Shown: positions 21,621 through 32,635, counted from the stretch's first letter. The stretch is 64,000 nucleotides of DNA from Ovis canadensis (GCF_042477335.2 NC_091255.1:22856501-22920500), one strand, 5' to 3'. Numbers and translations: made by a program. The notes: generated from the sequence alone by a model not told the origin.

Positions 21621-23744
21621 TTAAATGCTTCCATTTTAAATTTTGTTTTACTGTTTTTATTTTTTCCTCTTTTGTCCCTAATTCTCAGGTTGATACAGAA
21701 AATAGATCTATCTCTTGGATTAAATCAGCATTAGGATGATTTTTGACATTTATATTAAAAATATATTATTACAGAGAAAGCTGGTTATACAATTTTTCCT
21801 GCTGATGTATGTACTTTGAAAATATCATTTTAGTTGATCCAAGACAATAAAATACAGAAACAAAGTTTAACACTATGTCTACTCAAAAAAATGAACAGAT
21901 CTGGTAGCCATGGGTCAACACCCCACATAGTGATTGCCCCTCTTTGCATGAGGCTTGCATTCTCCAGCTGGCCTATTTCACTCTTTTAGATTACCGCCTG
22001 GACTCAATGGGCACTTGAGATTGTGTGCCGTGTCCCTTGCTTTAATCCATCACAACATGTCCACAGCTAATGACTGAAGTTGAGTCTTGGTTCTCTCAAA
22101 GAGAGGGAGCTGTGTCCAGGCATTTCTGCATAATTTCTGACTATCCTGACTATTATATATCTGCAGAAAAAGCACAAGTGAAAAGTGGAGGGCAAGAAAC
22201 TCCTGATGACATTGTTTGAGCCTCTGGATCAAGCCAGACCTGAATCCGGAAGCTGCTTGCACTTTCCAGTTCCATGAACCATGATGTTTCCTTTTTGAGT
22301 AAGCTCATTTAAGCTAGATTTCTGCCACTTAAGCCAAAAATTAGTACCTCCAAAAATTAGACCAGACCAGCTGCAGAGTGAATGTGGTCCCTCGTATTGC
22401 TGAAAGGACAAAGATGTGGCTGTACTTGGAGGTGACACAGAAGCAGAGGTGGGAAAAGCCACTTTCTCCAAAACTAATCCTGGAGGGTTAACTTAGAAAG
22501 GGAAAAGGTTGTCTAGGAATTGGCAAGGCTGAGGCATTGCTCTGGCATAGATTACAGTGTAGCTAGATTACAGTGTAATGGTATAATCTGAGATGCAGTG
22601 GGATTGCCTGGGAGAAGAGGAGACGGTGGCAAGGAGCTTGCAGTCATGATGAGGAGCCTTGCCCTTCACCAGGGTCATGTCCACTTGTCATGTGCCTGTC
22701 ATCCTCCTAATTGGTACCTCAATTTAGGAGCCAGGAATATTGCTTTCACACGCTAGCACCTTTAGGAAACTAACACACCAGCTGGGGCTGTCCATTCCCA
22801 CCATCCTGAGAGATGGAAAATTTTGGAAAAGAGGAAGTGAGAGTTTTATGGATTATGGGGAATTTCCTGGAGAGGCCAGGCTTGACGTGGACACTTAAAT
22901 GAGGGTTTCTAGAAACAGAAAGTCTGCAAGGGGCCTTCTGGCCCGTATCTTCCACAGTCCAGCTCTCATCTTGACCTCTGCAGACAAACTTCACCCTCTG
23001 CAGTGTTGCCTGTGGGGTATCAGTGGGATGTGCCCTGCTCCTCAGTGGGGTCCAGAAATAGTCGCCTGCTCAGAAGCTCTCTGATGCCCCCAGAAGGCCA
23101 TCCCAGCCTTTAGCTAAGGCCTCCTGGGGACAGGGGCCTCCCAGGTGAAGGTCTGTCCTCCCATCCAGCAGCCACAGCCTGCTTCCCCAGCTCAGTCCAG
23201 CCAGCCTTTCCAAGTCTTTTCTGAATCAATCCAGCTTGTCCTGCTTTGCACGAGGCTAGGAACCAAGATGATCTCTGATCTTGGGCATCCTTGTATGAAA
23301 CCAAGACTCCAGTTCGAGGTTCTCTGCCCTCAGGAGACCTGATTAAACTTGGTGCAACCTGAATGCCACAGCCTTGTGAAAGTCCAGACCCCACCCCCAA
23401 GATTTCCTTCTATTCCTTTGGCCCGTTTCCTCCCTCTCCAACCGCCCTCCCCAACTGGGAGTCCCACACGGGTTCAGCAGCGGGCATTGTCTTACTGGAT
23501 CTCCTCCTTGGCAAACCAGTTGCTCTCCCAGCTCAAGAAAGAAGGCAGGGCCAGTGCCTCCTTGGAAGGAGGAAGGCATAAAGCAGAGACAGCTGGAGAA
23601 CCTGGAAACGCTGCCCCTTCTGCTCCAAGAGTGGCAGAAGAGTAGAAGGCGGGACCTCAGGGTCAACAAGTGGAGAGCAGTTTGTCATACACTTCTCCCT
23701 TCAGACCAGAGGTTGGGGGAAAACCTGAATTCAGAGACGCTTGT
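21621..23744. other. No gene recognised
   Basis: AT-rich to about 21900, then ordinary composition. A stretch at 22190-22345 faintly resembles an old LTR tail, but I could not place it. Confidence 0.4.
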
Positions 23745-23823
23745 GTGCAGCCTTAGCCACTGTGGTGCATCCATGCGATGGGATACACTACCAGCCAACC
23801 ACTGAAAGCAAAACAATCATAGC

Positions 23824-23978
23824 CGGACTTCCCTAATGATGCAGTGGTTAAGACTTCACCTTCCAATGCAGGGGGAGCAGGTCTGATCCCTGGCAGGGGA
23901 CCTAAGATCCCACATGTCTTGAGGCAGAACGCCAAAACAGGAGCAACACTGTAACAAATTCAATAAGGACTTTTAAAA
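23824..23978 (+). repeat. CHR-2 type SINE
   Basis: ggacttccctaatgatgcag head with caggggacctaagatcccac. Confidence 0.8.
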
Positions 23979-24082
23979 AATGATCCATTTCCAAAAAATC
24001 TTAAAAAAAAAAAACAGTCATAGATATCAAATAGTGGTTACTTTTAGGGGATTCACTGAAAAAAAAATATGTGAGGGAGGGA

Positions 24083-24205
24083 AATCCCTGGTGGTCCAGT
24101 GGTTAGGACCCTGCACTTTCACTACCAGTGGCCAGGGTTCGATTCCTGTTCAAGGAATTCATATTCCACAAGCCCTGTGGCATGGCGAAAAAAGAGAGAG
24201 AACAA
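24083..24205 (+). repeat. CHR-2 type SINE
   Basis: aatccctggtggtccagtgg head, gggttcgattcctgttcaag, then ccctgtggcatggcgaaaaa. Confidence 0.85.
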
Positions 24206-24342
24206 GAGAGAAACTTCGGAGGAGCTGAAAATGTTCTTTGTCTGGGTCTGGGTGATGACTACACACGTATATCCCTGAGGGAAAATTCATCAAGCTGTAA
24301 GATGTACACACTTAGCTCTATGCAAGCCACACCTCAATAATT

Positions 24343-24652
24343 CCTTTTAATTATTTTATTTTATTTTTTGGCTCTGCTGGGTCTTCGTCACTGCTCAGAC
24401 TTTTCTCTAGCTGTGATGAGCAGGGCTAGCTGCCGTGCGCAGGCTTCTCATTGCAGGGGCCTCTCTTGTTTCGAAGCACAGGCTATAGACCTTCAGTAGT
24501 TGTGGTTCCCAGGCTCTGGGGCACAGGCTCAGGCGTTATGGTGCACAGGCTTAGCCGCTCTGCAGCATGTGGGATCTTCCCGAACCAGGGACCAAACCTG
24601 TGTCTCCTGTATTGGCAGGCAGATTCCCCACCACTGAGCCACCAGGGAAGCG
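24343..24652 (-). repeat. CHR-1 SINE with target-site duplication
   Basis: Antisense CHR-1 (ggctctgctgggtcttcgtc ... ccaccagggaagcg). Flanked by cctcaataatt at 24332-24342 and 24653-24663. Confidence 0.9.
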
Positions 24653-25350
24653 CCTCAATAATTGTTTTAATAAGGAGCTGGGGGAACGGTAAAGCAGAGA
24701 TGGCAGTTCTGTACTATGCTCTTGGGAACTGTCTATCTACCAGGCACAGGGCAGCTGGGATTGCAGAGAGAGCTGATGTCACCAGACTGTCTGGCTCTAC
24801 TCTACTTCTTCAGTAGCATATGCTATACTGTAATCTACATGGCACTTTTCAATGGGAAACTGGGGAATGGGGAGGAGATGGGGAAATGCTCCTGGCTGCA
24901 GAGGGGCATGACCCTTTTAGGGACTAACCCAGGCTACCAAACCTACACACATGCAAATGCGGGACACCTCGCTCTGGGAGTGAACAGTGGGGAAGGGAGC
25001 GCCGCTGGAAGACAGACTGCCACAGTTTACCCCCTGCTACGATATTTAGGGATATTTTCCTATTTCTATCCCCTCTTCCCTACCCTGAGTCCAGCAGCTA
25101 GCGTGCACCACACAGCTCCTGCAGCCCTCGGAGGGGAGAGTTAATGCAGGGCAGAGAGCAAAACTGGGGCTCTCTAAAAGCCCATGCCCTCTGCACAAAG
25201 AATAAAAGAAGATTCAAAGTGCATTTCCTTCATGTCTTCACCAGAATTATGAAAGAGAGTGGATTTCTTCCAGGACGAAAAAAAAAAGGAGAGTTCTGCT
25301 GAGAGTCTGGGGTTAGTAGGTGCAAACTATTACCTTTAGAATAGATAAAC

Positions 25351-25460
25351 AGGGATTTCCCTGGTGGTCCATTGGTTAAGATTTCCACTGCAGGGGGCGA
25401 GTGTTCAGTTCCCTGTCAGGGAACTAAGATCCCACATGCCCTGCGGCACAGCCAAAAAGA
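25351..25460 (+). repeat. CHR-2 type SINE
   Basis: Sense copy flanked by near-identical tagaatagataaaca / tagaatggataaaca. Confidence 0.88.
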
Positions 25461-25489
25461 ATAGAATGGATAAACAAGGTCCTACTGGA

Positions 25490-25705
25490 TGGACTTCCCT
25501 GGAGGCTCAGACGGTAAAGCGTCTGCCTGCAATGAGGGAGACCTGGGTTCGATTCCTGGGTTGGGAAGATCCCCTGGAGAAGGAAATGGCAATCCACTCC
25601 AGCGCTCTTGCCTGGAAAATCCCATGGACGGAGGAGCCTGATAGGCTACAGTCCATGGGGTCCCAAAGAGTCGGACACGACTGAGCGACTTCCCTTTCAC
25701 TGGAT
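25490..25705 (+). repeat. Bov-tA SINE
   Basis: Little-diverged full-length sense copy. actggat occurs on both sides. Confidence 0.92.
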
Positions 25706-25865
25706 AGCACTGGGAACTGTACCCAATCTCCTGGAATAAACCTTAAAGGAAAAGGGTATTTTAAAATGTATGCATGTGTATAACAGAGTCACTTTGCTGT
25801 TCAGCACAAATTAACACAACTTTGTAAATCAACTGCACTTCAATTTAAAAAAAAAAAAAAGAAAG
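25706..25865 (+). repeat. L1 3' end
   Basis: Ends cacaactttgtaaatcaact...cttcaattt followed by poly-A. Confidence 0.75.
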
Positions 25866-25907
25866 ATAATGAAACACTCATTTAGGAAAAAAAAAAAAAA
25901 GGTGGGG

Positions 25908-26055
25908 GTGGAATTCTCTGCTGACCCCTAGTTAGGATTCTGGGCTTTCATCACAAGGACCACCCCCCGCCCCCACCCGCCAATTTGACCCCCATCAGGG
26001 AACTAAGATCCTGCAAGCCATTCGGCATGGCCAAAAAAAGAAAGAGAGAGAGTCT
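25908..26055 (+). repeat. CHR-2 type SINE, diverged
   Basis: Body and tail recognisable (cagggaactaagatcctgca, ggcatggccaaaaaaagaaa). The head is degraded and holds a C-rich run. Confidence 0.7.
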
Positions 26056-26799
26056 TGGTTTGGGTTGGAGGGAGGCAGGTGCAACCTGGGCATCCCCGCA
26101 CCACTGCTGGGAAGCAGGTGTCAACACAGATAAACAAGAGCATTGCTCACCACCCGGCTCTACAAAGATTAGGTCATACCCTGCTGTAGAAGCTGCCCAA
26201 CAGCACGCTCTGAGGGGAAATGAAGCCCACAACAGGATGTACAGACATTTTCTAATTTTCCTTGTCATGTCTTCTTAGACACACCCGTCATTTAAAAGTG
26301 GACATTTAATTTCAAAATACACGGGGTTTTTTAAGTAGCTTTGATATTAATTTTCCATTTTGATAATACTTTCTCCTTTAAGCGCTTTCTTCTCTGCAGT
26401 CACCCTCTGTGTTTCTTCAGGCTTTATTGAGCCTTTATTGAGGCTTTCAAAGGCTAAGTCAAAGATCTCTCTTGGTAAACATCACACTGCTCTTGAAAAC
26501 ATGTGGGATATTTTCAGACATCTTTTGATATTGGCTTCTAACATAATTCCACAGTGATGAGAGGACAGACTCGATGGCTTCTGTACCTTCAGGCCATGAA
26601 ATGTTTGCACCTTGTTTTATGTCCTTGTAGATGTTCCAGTGTCTCCTGGCTTATAGACTACGGGGACTTGAATAGAATTTGTATCCGGCTATTGTGTGAA
26701 GATTGCATAAACCTTAACTATGTGACTTGGTTCAGAGTGCTTCTCAGGTCTACCATATACTTCTACCTTTCTATCTTTACATTCTACGAATCTTTGAGA
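26056..26799. other. No gene or confident repeat recognised
   Basis: AT-rich intergenic sequence abutting the left arm of the inverted duplication. Confidence 0.4.
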
Positions 26800-26857
26800 G
26801 TTTGACATTGAAGCTCCAACTTAAAAAGAAAATCTTAATTTATCTACTTAAAAAATA

Positions 26858-27060
26858 ATTGTAATATATAGTAGAACTGTATGTAACCTTGTTCTGTAGT
26901 TTTCAAATCTGCTGTAAATGCGTTGTCAAATTTTCATAATTTAAACAGAAAAATAAAGAAAGAAACTGTAATATAGAGTGGAATTATATGTAACCCTGCT
27001 CTGTATTTTCCAAGCTTCCTGTAAATGTGTTGTCATACTTTCATAATTTATAAAGGAAAA
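26858..27060. repeat. ~107-base tandem repeat inside arm A
   Basis: gtaatatatagtagaactgtatgt... at 26861 and gtaatatagagtggaattat... at 26968 are diverged copies with a 107-base period. Both are also present in the right arm, so this duplication predates the inverted duplication. Confidence 0.75.
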
Positions 27061-27422
27061 AAGAGGAGACCACAACAAGACGAGACACTCTGTGCCTCAG
27101 AGGAGCAGACCTCTCAGTTAGCTAGATGTTTATCTCAGGGAGGATTTGAATGAACCCGGATTCTCACCTCTTCCCATGCACCGGACGTCACTAACACCAT
27201 TCACCAGAGCTATCTGCTCTCTGTGACTGGTGGTGCTCTTTCACCAAGTTGTCTGGTTGACTGCTCATAACCCTCAGCCGATGATCATACATACCCTGGC
27301 TTCCCCCTACTTCTTTAGAGCAACTTTGCAGAGCGACTGGGAGGCTGGCTCCCAGGCTACAGTCCTCAGCCAGTCCCTGAATGAAACAGCTCACACACTG
27401 TGTCTTTTTCTTTAGGCCGACA
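27060..27422 (+). mobile_element. LTR-like fossil (possible ruminant ERV solo LTR)
   Basis: Recalls a ruminant endogenous retrovirus LTR, ending near gccgaca after the region where the family's polyadenylation signal lies. No internal retroviral genes are attached, so it looks like a broken solo LTR. It is carried in both arms of the inverted duplication. Family name unresolved, and the 5' border is uncertain. Confidence 0.4.
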
Positions 27423-27711
27423 CAGGGGAGACCCCAAAGAAGAAGGGCTGTGGAGAACATTCAGACAGACGGCCCAAGTCCTGGGGAAGATCTCCGTGTC
27501 CTCAAGCGGACCCCGGACTGTTGGAACACCACCACACCCCCCAGTCCGCACTAACCCCAGGGAGGAAGGCTCAGCAGTCACTGGTGGTGACGGGTCACCA
27601 TATAGGGCCCCCAGTGCCTGGAACACCTCCCAGAAAGGTGACATTAAAACTTCCAGCAACAGGGCAGGATAAAAATACATCTCAGACCAGGTTACAGTGG
27701 TAAAGTCCTCC

Positions 27712-27945
27712 TTCCTATAAACCTGAGTCTGTAACCTAGGTTCCGGCGCAGCTCTCGGTGCTTCTGCGTTACTGGAATCGGCTCTAACGATCTGAACGCT
27801 TTCTGTGTTTGTGCTTTACTTGCATCATTTCCCTTCCTTCTTGTTACCCTGTGTCTCCAGCATGGAGACCTGCAAGGGAGGAGTCTGCTGCAGGTGCTCC
27901 GACCCTGGCTCCCCTGAGGCTTTGCTCTGCCCACAGATGCCCTTG
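27712..27945 (+). repeat. Direct repeat B, copy 1
   Basis: tcctataaacctgagtctgt to cacagatgcccttg recurs in the SAME orientation at 30321-30542, although the adjacent arm A is inverted. Copy 2 lacks about 11 bases near 27820-27835. Confidence 0.93.
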
Positions 27946-28465
27946 ACCCTTCATCCTGAGGGTGGACCACAGTGGGACCGCTAGCTGCCTCCCTCCTGGG
28001 CTCACAGAGCAGCCTGAGGCTCCCGGCTGCGTAACTGACAGGGTGCCTCCCCCACCTCCTTTCTTGCCTTACTACAGAGCAGAGTCCCTCAGGACCACCA
28101 GCCCACCCTAACCCCCACCAGGGGAGAGGGGGGAAGGGAGGGGCCCAAGCTCAGGAAACCCCCCCCACTGCCTAGCCAGCCCTGGCCTCGCTCATTCTCG
28201 TCTGCTTATATCTCACAGTGGCTGGGGAAGCGTCCTCCCAATCCCGCCTGGGAGCCTGAAGCAGAAATTCTGAGTCATGAGCGTGCCTCCACTTCCCCTT
28301 TTTTAGCTGGAGTCCCCCTCACCTCTTCCTAAGAAGCCTCCATTCTCAAACCCACTTGTGACCCACAACCCTGTCACAGCCCAGCTCCAAGAAGCAAGGG
28401 GTGGGGCGGTAGGAAACGAAAAGGAAAATCACACTCAGAGACCATCTTGTTGTGTGTCAGGCACC
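27946..28465. other. Unique spacer inside the inverted duplication
   Basis: C-rich, with a run of pyrimidine and purine blocks around 28060-28160. No gene seen. Confidence 0.5.
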
Positions 28466-28868
28466 TTACAGTTCAGTGCAGTCCAGTCACTCAGTCGTGT
28501 CCGACTCTGCGACCCCACGAACCGCAGCACGCCAGGCCTCCCTGTCCATCACCAACTCCCAGAGTTCACTCAAACTCATGTCTGTCGAGTTGGTGATGCC
28601 ATCCAACCATCTCATCCTCTGTCGTCGCCTTCTCCTCCTGCTCTCGATCTTTCCCAGCATCAAACTATTTTCCAGTGAGTCAGCTCTTCCCATCAGGTGG
28701 CCAAAGTATTGGAGTTTCAGCTTCAGCATCAGTCCTTCGAATGAATATTCAGGACTGATTTCCTTTACAATTGACTGCTTTGATCTCCTTGCAATCCAAG
28801 AGACTCTCAAGAGTCTTCTCCAACACCACAGTTCAAAAGCATCAATTCTTCGGTGCTCAGCATCCTTT
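28466..28868 (-). repeat. BovB LINE 3' end
   Basis: Antisense; the minus frame reads [20 protein letters not shown] and [11 protein letters not shown]. Lies in the spacer between the inverted arms. Confidence 0.92.
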
Positions 28869-28884
28869 ATGTCTCTTAATCCTA

Positions 28885-29035
28885 ATATCTACCCTGCAGG
28901 GCAGGGATTTTAGCCATAGGGCATATGAGAAAACCATGGAGAATTCAGAATTCGAGCAACTTGCTCCAACACACCCAGCTAGTCAGTGACCAAGCCAAAA
29001 TTCAAATCTATGCCTGTCTGACGCCAAGGCTCCCA
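28885..29035 (+). repeat. MIR relic
   Basis: Core-like gagaaaaccatggagaattc...acacacccagctagtcagtg. Confidence 0.45.
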
Positions 29036-29398
29036 GAGGGACGGATCAATTCCTGACCCACCCGCCCTGTGGTCTCAATGGGCCATCGTCATAGCATCTA
29101 CACGCCCAGCTCAATGTCCACGCCTAGCAGCTGAGGAAGGTCCTATCCCCACACTGTTTCTCCATCTCCAAGGCCACAACAAAGAAATATTTCTGGTCCA
29201 GCTCTTCCTTTTAATCCAGGCCACACAACCACTGGCTGGCCCTCTACAGCAAGCCCCTGCCTCCCTGCCTCAGAGCCCACCCCCAGCAAGACGGGAATGC
29301 TGGGGAAATTATCCTGAAGAGCCCTTGATCAACGATAGACCCACACTGGTGGGCAAATCACTCAGCTTCTCACTCCACACCATGTCCCAGAGGTCCCT
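29036..29398. other. Spacer sequence, nothing recognised
   Basis: Right half of the spacer between the inverted arms. No ORF or repeat that I can identify. Confidence 0.4.
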
Positions 29399-30320
29399 GG
29401 AGGACTTTACCACTATAACCTGGTCTGAGATGTATTTTTATCCTGCCCTGTTGCTGGAAGTTTTAATGTCACCTTTCTGGGAGGTGTTCCAGGCACTGGG
29501 GGCCCTATATGGTGACCCGTCACCACCAGTGACTGCTGAGCCTTCCTCCCTGGGGTTAGTGCGGACTGGGGGGTGTGGTGGTGTTCCAACAGTCCGGGGT
29601 CCGCTTGAGGACACGGAGATCTTCCCCAGGACTTGGGCCGTCTGTCTGAATGTTCTCCACAGCCCTTCTTCTTTGGGGTCTCCCCTGTGTCGGCCTAAAG
29701 AAAAAGACACAGTGTGTGAGCTGTGACTTCAGGTTTCATTCAGGGACTGGCTGAGGACTGTAGCCTGGGAGCCAGCCTCCCAGTCGCTCTGCAAAGTTGC
29801 TCTAAAGAAGTAGCGGGAAGCCAGGGTATGTATGATCATCGGCTGAGGGTTATGAGCAGTCAACCAGACAACTTGGTGAAAGAGCACCACCAGTCACAGA
29901 GAGCAGATAGCTCTGGTGAATGGTGTTAGTGACGTCCGGTGCATGGGAAGAGGTGAGAATCCGGGTTCATTCAAATCCTCCCTGAGATAAACATCTAGCT
30001 AACTGAGAGGTCTGCTCCTCTGAGGCACAGAGTGTCTCGTCTTGTTGTGGTCTCCTCTTTTTTCCTTTATAAATTATGAAAGTATGACAACATGTTTACA
30101 GGAAGCTTGGAAAATACAGAGCAGGGTTACATATAATTCCACTCTATATTACAGTTTCTTTCTTTATTTTTCTGTTTAAATTATGAAAATTTGATAACGT
30201 ATTTACAGCAGACTTGAAAACTACAGAACAAGGTTACATACAGTTCTACTATATATTACAATTATTTTTTAAGTAGGTAAATTAAGATTTTCTTCTTAAG
30301 TTGGAGCTTCAGTGTCAAAC
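29399..30320 (-). repeat. Right arm of the inverted duplication (arm A')
   Basis: Reverse complement of 26800-27711. It includes the LTR-like stretch in antisense orientation from about 29688. Confidence 0.95.
29688..30060 (-). mobile_element. LTR-like fossil, second copy (antisense)
   Basis: Duplicate of the element at 27060-27422, created with the arm and not by an independent insertion, because the flanking non-LTR sequence is duplicated too. Confidence 0.4.
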
Positions 30321-30542
30321 TCCTATAAACCTGAGTCTGTAACCTAGGTTCCGGCGCAGCTCTCGGTGCTTCTGCGTTACTGGAATCGGTTCTAACGATC
30401 TGAACGCTTTCTGTGTTTGTGTTATTTCCCTTCCTTCTTGTTACCCTGTGTCTCCAGCATGGAGACCTGCAAGGGAGGAGTCTGCTGCAGGTGCTCCGAC
30501 CCTGGCTTCCCTGAGGCTTTGCTCTGCCCACAGATGCCCTTG
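30321..30542 (+). repeat. Direct repeat B, copy 2
   Basis: Same orientation as 27712-27945. The match ends at agatgcccttg, after which the two loci differ. Confidence 0.93.
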
Positions 30543-30567
30543 GTCCAAGGTGCCCCATCATGACAGT

Positions 30568-30778
30568 TTGTTGTTTAATTGCTCAGTCATGTCCAACTGT
30601 GTGTGACCCCATGGATGGTAGCCCGCCAGGCTCCTCTGTCCATGGGATTCTCCAGGCAAGAATACTGGAGTGGGGTGCCATTCCCTTCTCCAGGGGATCT
30701 TCCCTACTCAGGGGTGGAACCCACAGTCTCTTGCCTTGGCAGGCAGATTCTTTACCGCTGAGCTACCAGGGAAGCCCA
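30568..30778 (-). repeat. Bov-tA SINE
   Basis: Antisense, from gctcagtcatgtccaactgt to taccagggaagccc. Confidence 0.9.
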
Positions 30779-30876
30779 TTCACAACGGTAATCTGTGCAG
30801 TAAAGAACCCTGCAGGGGCATTCTTACTTTTTATGCTCCATTTTCCCCCCTGGAAATTCCTGGGATCAACTCCCAG

Positions 30877-30990
30877 GGAAGTTGTCGTTGCTCAGTAGCC
30901 AAGTCATGTCTGACTCTTTCAAACCCCATGGACTGCAGCACGCCAGGCTTCCCTGTCCCTCACCACCTCCCGGGGTTTGCCCAAGCCCAG
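30877..30990 (-). repeat. BovB/Bov-A fragment
   Basis: Antisense caccaggct-type text: gactgcagcacgccaggctt, ccctcaccacctcccggggt. Matches the BovB 3' region. Confidence 0.7.
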
Positions 30991-31227
30991 CGAAGTACTT
31001 GCACGCAGATCCATATCTCATATTCTGCTTCAAGGGGAGACCAACCTCAGAGATGTGTGTGAGAAAGAGAAGTCAAGGATAGTGGCCTGAGCAGTAGAGC
31101 TTCATCATCCTAGCTTAAGCAGCTGCTTATCCTGAGCACCTGCCTTACACATTCAGCTGGGCCCATGACATGGAACATGCCAATCAACCATCCCAGCCCC
31201 AGTGTGTCCTGCACAGGATCAGCCCCA

Positions 31228-31345
31228 CGTTACCAATAAGGAAACAGGCTCGACGAAGTTCTCCCCTTTGCCCAGGGTCAAACAGCTAGTAAGTGGTGGA
31301 ACTGGCTTTCAAGGAGCCGAGGGAAGTAGCAAGTTCACACTGCTT
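31228..31345 (+). repeat. MIR relic
   Basis: agggtcaaacagctagtaag and the flanking core match MIR. Confidence 0.55.
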
Positions 31346-31504
31346 TGGCCGGGGCCCAAATCCTGGGGTCCTGACGATCCCTAATTACCAGGAGCCAGCC
31401 CCTCACTCTCAACAGGAAAGTTCCCCTTTCCTCACAATAGAGATTATTTTTTCTTTTTTTATGATAAGCATTTGATGTTTATTCTAGGTGTGCATTATGC
31501 CTTT

Positions 31505-31985
31505 TTTTTCTCTTCTCATTTTTAATTATTTTATTGGAGTATAGATGCTTTACAATGTTTTTTTTTTTTTCAGTGTTACAGCTCTATTTTATTTAGAAGA
31601 TAGCAGGAGAATCCATCCTCGAAGCGTGAGGGCATGACAACCCAAAGACTTGAAGGGAAGAGAGTGGAGGAGCGCGTGGGAGAGGGGGAGAGAAAAAGAG
31701 CACACGCATGAAGGAGAGGAAGAGAGCATTGCTTTACAATGTTGAGTCATTTTCTGCTGTACAGCAAAGTGAATCAGCTGGACACATATATCCCCTTCCT
31801 GTTAAACCTGCCTCCCAGTACCCCCATCTCACCCCTCCAGGCCATCAGCAGCGAGCTGAGCCCCCTGTGCCATACAGCAGCTTCCCACTTGCTATCTATT
31901 TCACGACGGTAATGTGTATATGCCAATCCTAATCTCTCAATTCATCTCATCCTTCTCTTCCCCCTGTGTCCACATGCCTGTTCTA
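31505..31985 (-). repeat. L1 3' end, split by a retrocopy
   Basis: Antisense L1 at 31505-31559 (ttattggagtatagatgctt) resumes at 31744 (agtcattttctgctgtacag) and runs to about 31985. Confidence 0.78.
31560..31729 (-). mobile_element. Short poly(A)-tailed retrocopy of unknown source
   Basis: 170-base insert flanked by a 14-base target-site duplication tgctttacaatgtt (31546-31559 and 31730-31743). Read on the minus strand it ends with AATAAA (complement of 31588-31593), about 20 bases later a poly(A) tract (T-run at 31560-31570). These are the hallmarks of L1-driven retroposition of a polyadenylated RNA. The body matches no SINE I know. It could be the end of a host transcript or of an LTR-derived transcript. 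Confidence 0.8.
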
Positions 31986-32458
31986 CTGTTGAGGTTTTGA
32001 ATGGTGCTACCACTCACCTTTTCACTGATGAAAAAAGGGAGGCAAGAGAGAAAAAGAGAGAGAGACCAAAAGTACAAAAGTGAGGCGAGAATAAACAAGA
32101 TCATATAGCCTGGTCAGTAGTGAGTGCTTACAATGTGCTAAGACCTATTCAATCCTTTATGTTATCTTAGAGAATCTTGCCAAAGCAGTAAGGGAAGAAT
32201 TGTTTAAAATTATTCCCTATTTAACAGAAGGGGGGAAAGGACAAGTTCAACAGAACAGTAAAGAGAAAATCCACCCACCTGGCGTCCTGGTGGCCTGGGT
32301 CTAGCCCCACTGCCCTGTGACTCAACCTCCATACTTTCCATTTCTTTTCTTTTCTTTCTTTCTAATTTTTTGACAAAACCATTCCACATCCTACTCTCTG
32401 AGCCTTTCCTACCTGGTCCCTGGGAGGGAAATTAAGCCTCATAAAGAGGATTGAAGGG

Positions 32459-32635
32459 GACCTCCCTCGTGGTCCAATGGTTGACACTCCACACTCCCAG
32501 TGCAGGGGGCCCAGATTCAATCCCAGGTCAGGGAAGTGGACCCCACACGCCACAGCAAAGATCAAAGCTCCCGTGTGCCCCAAGTAAGACCTGGCACAGT
32601 CAAATAAAGAAAGAGTTGTTTGTTTGTTTAAAAAA
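32459..32635 (+). repeat. CHR-2 type SINE
   Basis: ggacctccctcgtggtccaa head with a (tttg)n/A-rich tail. Near-duplicate ggattgaag / ggactgaag flanks. Confidence 0.85.

Larger units (their letters stand above)
23745..24345 (+). repeat. Old L1 3' end, split by three SINEs
   Basis: Pieces at 23745-23823, 23990-24080 and 24224-24342, the last being the recognisable terminus (gaaaattcatcaagctgtaa, cacacctcaataatt). Confidence 0.6.
26800..27711 (+). repeat. Left arm of a ~0.9-kb inverted duplication (arm A)
   Basis: The reverse complement recurs at 29399-30320. Outer ends are gtttgacattgaagctccaa here and its complement at 30300-30320. Inner ends are taaagtcctcc (27701-27711) and ggaggacttta (29399). 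The arms agree almost base for base by eye, with scattered substitutions and a few small indels. The same frame (beginning MYFYPALLLEVLMSPF) is readable on opposite strands of the two arms. The arm includes an LTR-like stretch and an internal 107-base tandem repeat. Confidence 0.95.

Noticed and set aside
22190-22345. Possible old LTR tail
   Set aside because: Faint resemblance only (ccttttt-gagtaagct...ttctgccactt). I could not assign a family or borders.
27366-27680. Identical ~100-codon frames in the two palindrome arms as a duplicated gene
   Set aside because: The sharing is explained by the inverted duplication. The frame runs through LTR-like and unclassified sequence and resembles no protein I know.
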